Shown here: piece by piece, positions 59,008 through 64,000 of the stretch
Position numbering within the stretch: the first letter of the stretch is position 1
Layout of the letters: the number at the start of each line of letters is the position of its first letter
NCBI GenBank assembly: GCA_934725085.1
Contig: CAKVAL010000001.1
Coordinates: 1 to 64,000, forward strand
Length of the DNA: 64,000 bases
DNA from: an uncultured Erysipelotrichaceae bacterium
GTDB taxonomy: Bacteria > Bacillota_I > Bacilli_A > Erysipelotrichales > Erysipelotrichaceae
Direction of reading: 5' to 3'
The notes under the pieces: model-generated
Seen by the model: the letters and a program-made list of their open reading frames with translations, nothing else
What the model was told of the DNA's origin: nothing
Database searches by the model: none
Position numbers and translations under genes: made by a program

Positions 59008-59600
59008 TCTTCTTCTATTTTCTTACGATTAGTCATCGCCTTAATTAGAGTTAATTCATCTGTATAATCTAGACTTGCTCCCATTGGTAGTCCATGAGCT
59101 AATCTTGTTACTAAGACATTCTTGTTCTTTAATATTTTATCTAAATATAGCGCTGTCATTTCCCCGTCCATTGTCGGTGGTGTGGCTACTATTATTTCCT
59201 GGGTATTATCATTGATTCTCTTTAACAAGTTATCAATACTTAAATCCTCAGGATAAATGCCCTTAGAACTAGATAATAGGCCATTTAAGATATGGTAAGT
59301 ACCTTTATAAGTATTAGTCTTTTCGATGGCGATTAGATCTTGAGCACTACCTACCACCATGATGATATTCTTGTCTCTTGATTCATCTTTGCAGATTGGG
59401 CAGGTATCATCATCACTTAAAAAGCCACAGACTTTGCATCTTTTAAGTTTTTTTAAATCTCTTAAAGTATCGGCATAAGCATCTAGTGTTTCATTGTCTA
59501 AGTTTAATAAAGTAAACGCAAATCTTTGTGCTGTCTTATTACCTACTCCTGGTAATCTTTCATACATATCAATTACTTTTTGAAATCTCTCAGGATACAT
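59004..59600 (-). CDS. recR: Recombination mediator RecR
   Basis: 198 residues. HhH (ERLPGVGNKTAQRFAF), zinc finger CKVCGFLSDDDTCPIC, and Toprim (IMVVGSAQDLIAIE). Works with RecO in RecA loading. It starts on the dnaX stop; the ybaB/ebfC gene usually between dnaX and recR is missing here. Confidence 0.95.
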   Translation of the reverse strand: MYPERFQKVIDMYERLPGVGNKTAQRFAFTLLNLDNETLDAYADTLRDLKKLKRCKVCGFLSDDDTCPICKDESRDKNIIMVVGSAQDLIAIEKTNTYKGTYHILNGLLSSSKGIYPEDLSIDNLLKRINDNTQEIIVATPPTMDGEMTALYLDKILKNKNVLVTRLAHGLPMGASLDYTDELTLIKAMTNRKKIEEE

Positions 59601-61441
59601 TAGTCTTCAACCCTCACATTATCAAATAATAGTTTAGCCTTATCTTCGTTAGTCATCTCTTTTTCAATAACTGGCTTTTGTACTATTGGTGACTTACTAT
59701 CTTTATTAGCCATCAGATTCTTATAGATACTAATTAGTTCACCACGCTTATTGTCTTCTACACCATAGATTACCTTATCTAGTCCAAATTCTTCCATGAA
59801 GAATCTATATAGTTCATTTCTATTTTCAGATGCATTGATATTATCAATATATAACTTAGGACCAGTAACAATTATTACGTCCTTGCCACTTGCGAACAAG
59901 TCAGTGTTTCTTAATAGCTCATAGAACTTTCTCTTATCTGGATCTAGTTTATACATTTCTAGTCTATTGTAGATAATACTGTCAGATACTTTTTCGTTCT
60001 TGTTGGCAGTTAATAGTAATGCAGCTAGATACTCAATATCTATAGGTTGTTCATTTAATACCTCATGTTCTTCTTCTACACTAGTACCACCAGTAAGGTC
60101 TTGTACCAATGTTTCCATGATTGGCTCAGGAGTGATTGAGATTCGAGCCCCATCAGATTCGGATTCGAGCCCAGAAGATTCGAGCCCAGATTCGAGCCCA
60201 TTAGGTATATCTTCAGTTATTGTTTCTTCAACAACAGGTTTCTCAACTACTGCTTGAGCCTTAGGTTCTTCTTTTACTTCTTCAACTATTGTTTGCACCT
60301 TAGGTTCTTCCATAACAGTTCTAGTAACTGTTTGTGTTATAGCAGGTTTAGTTTTATTAGCATTTTTAGATGAATTACCGCCCATCTTTACTTCAGCTAA
60401 TTCAAGGTATGTTAAAAAGCTTTGATTGCTTCTGGCTTTATTTAAAGCTTCTTCAAGATATGTAATATCAGATAATAGGTCATTAACACTTACTACATCT
60501 AAGATATTCATACAATCAAATTTAGATAATTTATTTAATAATGTTTCATTTTGGTCATCACTATAAATTAGACTTTCTTTGATGATTTCTAGTAAATCAA
60601 CACATAATCTTTTTGGATCAATACCAGAATCATACATTTGTCTTAATAGATTAATAGAACCTGTTAAGTCGTTATGAATCTTTATTAATAGTTCGACTTT
60701 TTCTTCCTTTGTGCTTAAACCAAATATTCTTTGAACATCTTCCAAGAAGATTCCATCATTATTGTAAGAAAGCACTTGTTCAAGAATAGATAGAGCATCT
60801 CTCATACCACCCTCTGCCAACATAGCAACTTCATCTAGTGCCTTGTCTTCATATTGAAGATGTTCCTTGTTTAAAATCTCAACCATCTTCTTTTCCATAT
60901 TTAGATTAGAGATTTTTGAGAAGTTATATCTTTGACATCTACTTAAAACAGTAGGAATGATTTTTTGAGGATCAGTAGTAGCTAAAATAAATACAACATG
61001 TGCAGGTGGTTCTTCTAATGTTTTTAATAACGCATTAAAAGCTGATGAAGATAACATGTGAACTTCATCGATAATATAAACTTTATATTTGCCGACAATT
61101 GGTGAATATGGAACTTGTTCGATAATTTCTCTAATATCATCTACTGAGTTGTTACTAGCAGCATCTAGTTCAATAATATCTGGATGATTATTTTCTTTGA
61201 ATGCTAAACAACTTGGACAATTATCACAAGCCTCTTCATTAAAATCTTCACAGTTGATTGCTTTTGCGAATAACTTAGCAATTGTTGTTTTACCAGTTCC
61301 TCTTGGACCTGCAAATAAATATGCATGAGCAATTCTCTTATTCTTAATTGTGTTCTTAAGAATCTTTACAATATACTCCTGTCCTACTACCTCATCAAAT
61401 CTTGATGGTCTATATGTTCTATATAATACTTGATAACTCAT
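59600..61441 (-). CDS. dnaX: DNA polymerase III subunit gamma/tau
   Basis: Clamp-loader ATPase. YRTYRPSRFDEVVGQ opening, Walker A GPRGTGKTTIA, zinc module CDNCPSCLAFKENNHPDIIE, DEVHMLSSSAFNALLKTLEEPP, and SRCQRYNF. A Val/Glu-rich linker (~370-450) contains an ESGLESSGLES repeat encoded by the dispersed repeat shared with atpD. I start at MSYQVLYR; TATAAT (61451-61456 on minus) is 9 nt upstream, leaving a leader of only a few nt. Confidence 0.95.
   Translation of the reverse strand: MSYQVLYRTYRPSRFDEVVGQEYIVKILKNTIKNKRIAHAYLFAGPRGTGKTTIAKLFAKAINCEDFNEEACDNCPSCLAFKENNHPDIIELDAASNNSVDDIREIIEQVPYSPIVGKYKVYIIDEVHMLSSSAFNALLKTLEEPPAHVVFILATTDPQKIIPTVLSRCQRYNFSKISNLNMEKKMVEILNKEHLQYEDKALDEVAMLAEGGMRDALSILEQVLSYNNDGIFLEDVQRIFGLSTKEEKVELLIKIHNDLTGSINLLRQMYDSGIDPKRLCVDLLEIIKESLIYSDDQNETLLNKLSKFDCMNILDVVSVNDLLSDITYLEEALNKARSNQSFLTYLELAEVKMGGNSSKNANKTKPAITQTVTRTVMEEPKVQTIVEEVKEEPKAQAVVEKPVVEETITEDIPNGLESGLESSGLESESDGARISITPEPIMETLVQDLTGGTSVEEEHEVLNEQPIDIEYLAALLLTANKNEKVSDSIIYNRLEMYKLDPDKRKFYELLRNTDLFASGKDVIIVTGPKLYIDNINASENRNELYRFFMEEFGLDKVIYGVEDNKRGELISIYKNLMANKDSKSPIVQKPVIEKEMTNEDKAKLLFDNVRVED
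60140..60199. repeat. Dispersed coding repeat GATTCGAGCCC within dnaX
   Basis: Full units at 60140, 60162, 60177 and 60189 and a partial one at 60156. The stretch 60162-60195 equals atpD 18629-18662 except for one base. Confidence 0.78.
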
Positions 61442-61560
61442 ACTGGTACTATTATACAATTTTTAAAGGCTTTATATTTTGAGTATTATATTAATACAAA
61501 ATTATTAATATCTAAGTAATTTTAAAAAATTTACCATTAGTCTTATCGGTATTTTAGTCC

Positions 61561-61947
61561 GTGGTTTAATCTGTGGTTTTGTTATTTATTCGGTGGTTTA
61601 TTGGGTGGTTTAGCTGTTCCTTAATTGGCTCCTTTTAGCTCCTTTTTTTGGCTCCTTTTTAGCTCCCTATAGATAAGTTCTTTTTCAAATATATTTTGTA
61701 TAAATGCGTGATTTCTTATCGGTGGTTTATTCCGTGGTTTATTGGGTGGTTTATTGGGTGGTATATTTACTTATTTGTTGTATTTTTATATAAAATAGTT
61801 ATAAAAAGGCAATTCTCATATATAATTTGTGCCTTAAATATCTTATTTCATGTTATTTTTGAAATTTAGTCCGTGGTCTTATCGGTGGTCTTATCGGTGG
61901 TCTTATCGGTGGTTTTTGGCTCCTTTTTTAGCTCTTTTTTAGCTCCC
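61561..61947. repeat. Repeat field: 12-bp GTGGTTT arrays and GGCTCCTTTTA arrays
   Basis: GTGGTTT/GTGGTCT cores at 61561, 61573; 61593, 61605; 61722, 61734, 61746, 61758 (last one GTGGTAT); 61873, 61885, 61897, 61909: four clusters, each at exact 12-bp steps. Two clusters of GGCTCC/AGCTCC units follow at 61628-61668 and 61918-61947. The wider field is a rough ~230-bp duplication, since TTTATATAxxxTAATAGTTAT and the AAGGCA hairpins also repeat. No gene is seen between 61442 and 62145. Confidence 0.75.
61806..61835. terminator. Hairpin AAGGCA/TGCCTT (first copy)
   Basis: Weak stem in the repeat field; a better copy at 62064-62090 probably ends the AlbA_2 gene's transcript. Confidence 0.35.
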
Positions 61948-62063
61948 TATAACATTTTTAAAAGATACTTTACATAAAAGAGTTTTATGCTTGGTCTTAT
62001 CAAACATTTATTCCATTGTTTAGTCTGTGTTTTTTCGTTATTTATATATTTAATAGTTATTAA

Positions 62064-62090
62064 AAGGCACATTTTAATAATTTGTGCCTT
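62064..62090. terminator. Hairpin AAGGCACA/TGTGCCTT (second copy)
   Basis: 8-bp stem, flanked by AAAA on one side; about 55 nt beyond the AlbA_2 gene's stop codon. Confidence 0.5.
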
Positions 62091-62145
62091 AGTTATTATT
62101 TTTTATTTATTATATTCATTTAGCGATCGTATATTTATAAAACAT

Positions 62146-63732
62146 TTAACATATATAATAACCACCCTCTTTTTTTGTCCCGGCATATTTTATTAAAGCT
62201 TTCTTTCTTAGAGCTTTTATAGCATTATCTACTGTGCTATCCTTTAAGCCGCAAATATTTCTTATTGCAGGTAATCTTAATCCTGGGTTCCTTGCAATAG
62301 CCTCATATACCATCTTTTGAATTTTTGGTAACTTCTTAGGGTCATATGAAACCTCTATATTTGTTGAAGTTTGAATTGTGCCATTCATTTGTTCCACAAA
62401 CTCCTTATTTGCCCAAATAGTAGCTGAAGTAAAATCTCTCTCATCACCATTAGAATCATATTCAATGACTGGATTACCATTCTCTAATAGAGTGTTTTTA
62501 ATATCTTCTAACCCTGTACCTTCTTTTTCTATGAATCCAAGTAAGAATAGCGGTTCTTTTAATTCATTATTAATATAATCTTTAGCACGAACTCTTGGCT
62601 TTTCATTTAGATCTTTTATAGTAGTTGGTAAAAGAGGTCTATTATAGTTAGTAAAGCAAACATCCTTGGGTGTAACATAAATCTCTACTGGGCGGTATAA
62701 ATCGTAACGTTTATGGAATATCGCATTGGCAGCAGCCTCACGAAGCGCTTTTTGAGGATAATTTTTTAGTTTTTTATTAAGCCATCCAGGTTTAGTAAAA
62801 CTTTCTTGGATGACAAAAGTATCAAAAATATCCCATACTTTTTGGATTTGTACCCAAACTGGACCATAAAAATCATATGGTTTTCTTACTTTCTCAACTC
62901 CATTAAATGTTTCTATTAAAATATGAGTGTATGCATTTTCAATGTACTTCTCAGGATTTAATGAAAACATTAGGACCCCATAGTTTGTTGCCCTTCTTTT
63001 TCCATCTTTAAGATGAGAACTTAATGCGTTAAGTCTTTCTGCAAGTTCAACTCTATCTAACTTCTGAAACGATGGATTCTTACCTGTTCTAATACAATAT
63101 TCTTGCATTATCGCAAGATTTAAATCATCCTCAGTAGCTGTATCATTCACATCAGATAAAAAACTATATTTACAGAATTTTCTTTTAAGTGCATCGATTT
63201 GGATATAATTAGCCTTTATTGAGTCTCTTTCAACTCTAATATAAGCAGTTGCCTCTATTTTTACCTCATCTTTTCTCTTATTTTCTTCTAATTTTCGCTT
63301 AATATACTTAATTCCTCTATCGGTTATCTCACAATAATCATCACCTTCGTATACAACAACTAGAATATAGTGTTTATCACCGTATATACAATCTAAATAA
63401 TCTATTTTTGGCTTGATAGTTAGATGTCCGTCATTAACTAATTCTTTTAACTGATTAATCGTTGTTTCAATTTTAGCTTCAGGAATTCCGATGATTGGTT
63501 TAATTGGAATCGCTTTATCGCCGGTTTCTTTGTTATTTTCTTCTTCAACTCCAATAAAAATAAAACCATAATCGTTTTTATCAAAATTATTCGAAAACGC
63601 ACAAACTGTTTTTAAAATCGTTTGATATTGGACTATATCGAAGCTCTTTTTATATTAGATTGTACTACCTTCTATACTACCTTTTTCCAGCATATTATTC
63701 GCTGTTTGTTTAATTAATTTCTTATCTATCAT
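62146..63732 (-). pseudogene. AlbA_2/Schlafen-type ATP-binding regulator, in-frame TAA at codon 26
   Basis: From ATG 63732 (TATAAT 9 nt upstream) the frame runs 529 codons, broken only by TAA at 63655-63657. Around it reads EGSTI-stop-YKKSFD, where the family has a Glu before the YK/FK; the AlbA_2 core continues (TVCAFSNNFD, GFIFIGVEE). Later parts are the HATPase_c_4 region (YPQKALREAAANAIFHKRYD, EGTGLEDIKNTL) and a C-terminal winged helix (LPAIRNICGLKDSTVDNAI). An internal GTG at 63150 could start a product without the AlbA_2 domain. Such genes are frequent accessory regulators of unknown target. Confidence 0.78.
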
Positions 63733-63856
63733 AGTACCAATATTATACCAAAATAGCCCTATTTAAAGGGTTTTAGGAAGATAATGACTATCTTTTTCTT
63801 CTATTTGTTTCATAAAAATTTTTCATTTAAAAATCCTAGATTCTACACCTAGAATT

Positions 63857-64000
63857 CTATCTCTTTTTCTTAAAGAAGCCCTTTAATAAGGCTATATATT
63901 CTTTATTCTCTACAAATTCACTATCTGGATAATGATTAATATTTCTAATTTGTTTTATATCAAAATTGCTACCAAAGCTACCACCCTTTGGATCTTTAGC
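63857..64000 (-). CDS. 3' end of a gene running off the window
   Basis: Open frame entering from the right edge and ending at TAG 63857-63859; 47 residues visible, ending EYIALLKGFFKKKR. The Ser/Gly and basic tail are not diagnostic, so the product is unidentified. Confidence 0.55.
   Translation of the reverse strand, partial: AKDPKGGSFGSNFDIKQIRNINHYPDSEFVENKEYIALLKGFFKKKR

Noticed and set aside
61442..62145. Replication origin next to dnaX
   Set aside because: The repeats do not match DnaA boxes and no dnaA, dnaN or rpmH gene is near.

Overview
The window is AT-rich, tightly packed DNA from a low-GC Firmicute. Gene content (F-type ATPase operon, AddAB, DnaX-RecR, mannose- and lactose/cellobiose-family PTS operons, BglG/LicR- and GntR-type regulators, NCS2 permease) and the many gene starts with no room for a leader suggest an Erysipelotrichia/RF39-like gut Bacillota. 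That assignment is inference; no rRNA or other phylogenetic marker was tested.

Layout. 0-2.5 kb: an SH3-domain gene remnant, an array of 12-bp repeats, and a GIY-YIG/DUF2075 helicase gene broken by one TAA. 2.5-8.9 kb (minus): aroQ - WYL regulator - addB - addA, all overlapping. 9.0-13.4 kb: a short-chain dehydrogenase, then three copies of a ~340-bp element that looks like a type I toxin-antitoxin locus (29-30 aa hydrophobic peptide opposed by a short antisense RNA), interleaved with a broken DUF4143 ATPase and a Fic gene. 13.5-17.1 kb: a membrane protein, a second DUF4143 ATPase with a 34-bp-period promoter array, and a lipoprotein-anchored LCP protein. 17.2-24.6 kb (minus): atpBEFAGDC with no separate delta gene (the delta C-terminal domain appears fused to alpha), preceded by two DUF1275 membrane proteins. 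24.6-29.3 kb: two tiny tandem paralogs, a NYN/PIN protein, a HipA-like kinase + Fic pair, and two Cof-type phosphatases. 29.4-34.4 kb: RNase R, a rhodanese-TtcA fusion, a membrane protein, and the CCA-adding enzyme. 34.5-41.1 kb: two GntR regulators divergent from a mannose-family PTS operon with a SIS protein, a DeoC-like aldolase and a TIM-barrel isomerase. 41.2-46.2 kb: a third DUF4143 ATPase with a 33-bp-period promoter array, a frameshifted ISL3-type element between inverted GGGGG arrays, and an AAA-ATPase-like/PD-(D/E)XK protein. 46.2-53.3 kb: a beta-glucoside PTS operon (IIBC, IIA, C-S lyase, 6-phospho-beta-glucosidase, RidA) with a divergent LicR-type activator. 53.4-56.7 kb: an NCS2 permease behind a transcription attenuator, and two extracytoplasmic proteins. 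56.7-61.4 kb (minus): dnaX - recR - Card1/Can2-like nuclease - PUA/EVE-like protein - thioesterase. 61.5-64 kb: a ~690-bp field of 12-bp-period repeats, an AlbA_2/Schlafen-type gene broken by one TAA, and the 3' end of another gene.

Three themes cross the window. (1) Accessory genes of the AAA/DUF4143, Fic, AlbA_2 and GIY-YIG classes lie beside short motif arrays of fixed period, each locus with its own motif; at two DUF4143 genes the motif overlaps the -35 box. Several of these genes carry one early lesion in an otherwise intact frame. (2) Three paralogous type I toxin-antitoxin-like loci each have a private RNA-pairing sequence that co-varies between the antisense RNA and the toxin leader. 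(3) Core genes show unusual architecture: a delta-alpha ATPase fusion, and a short dispersed repeat inserted in frame in atpD, dnaX and cca.
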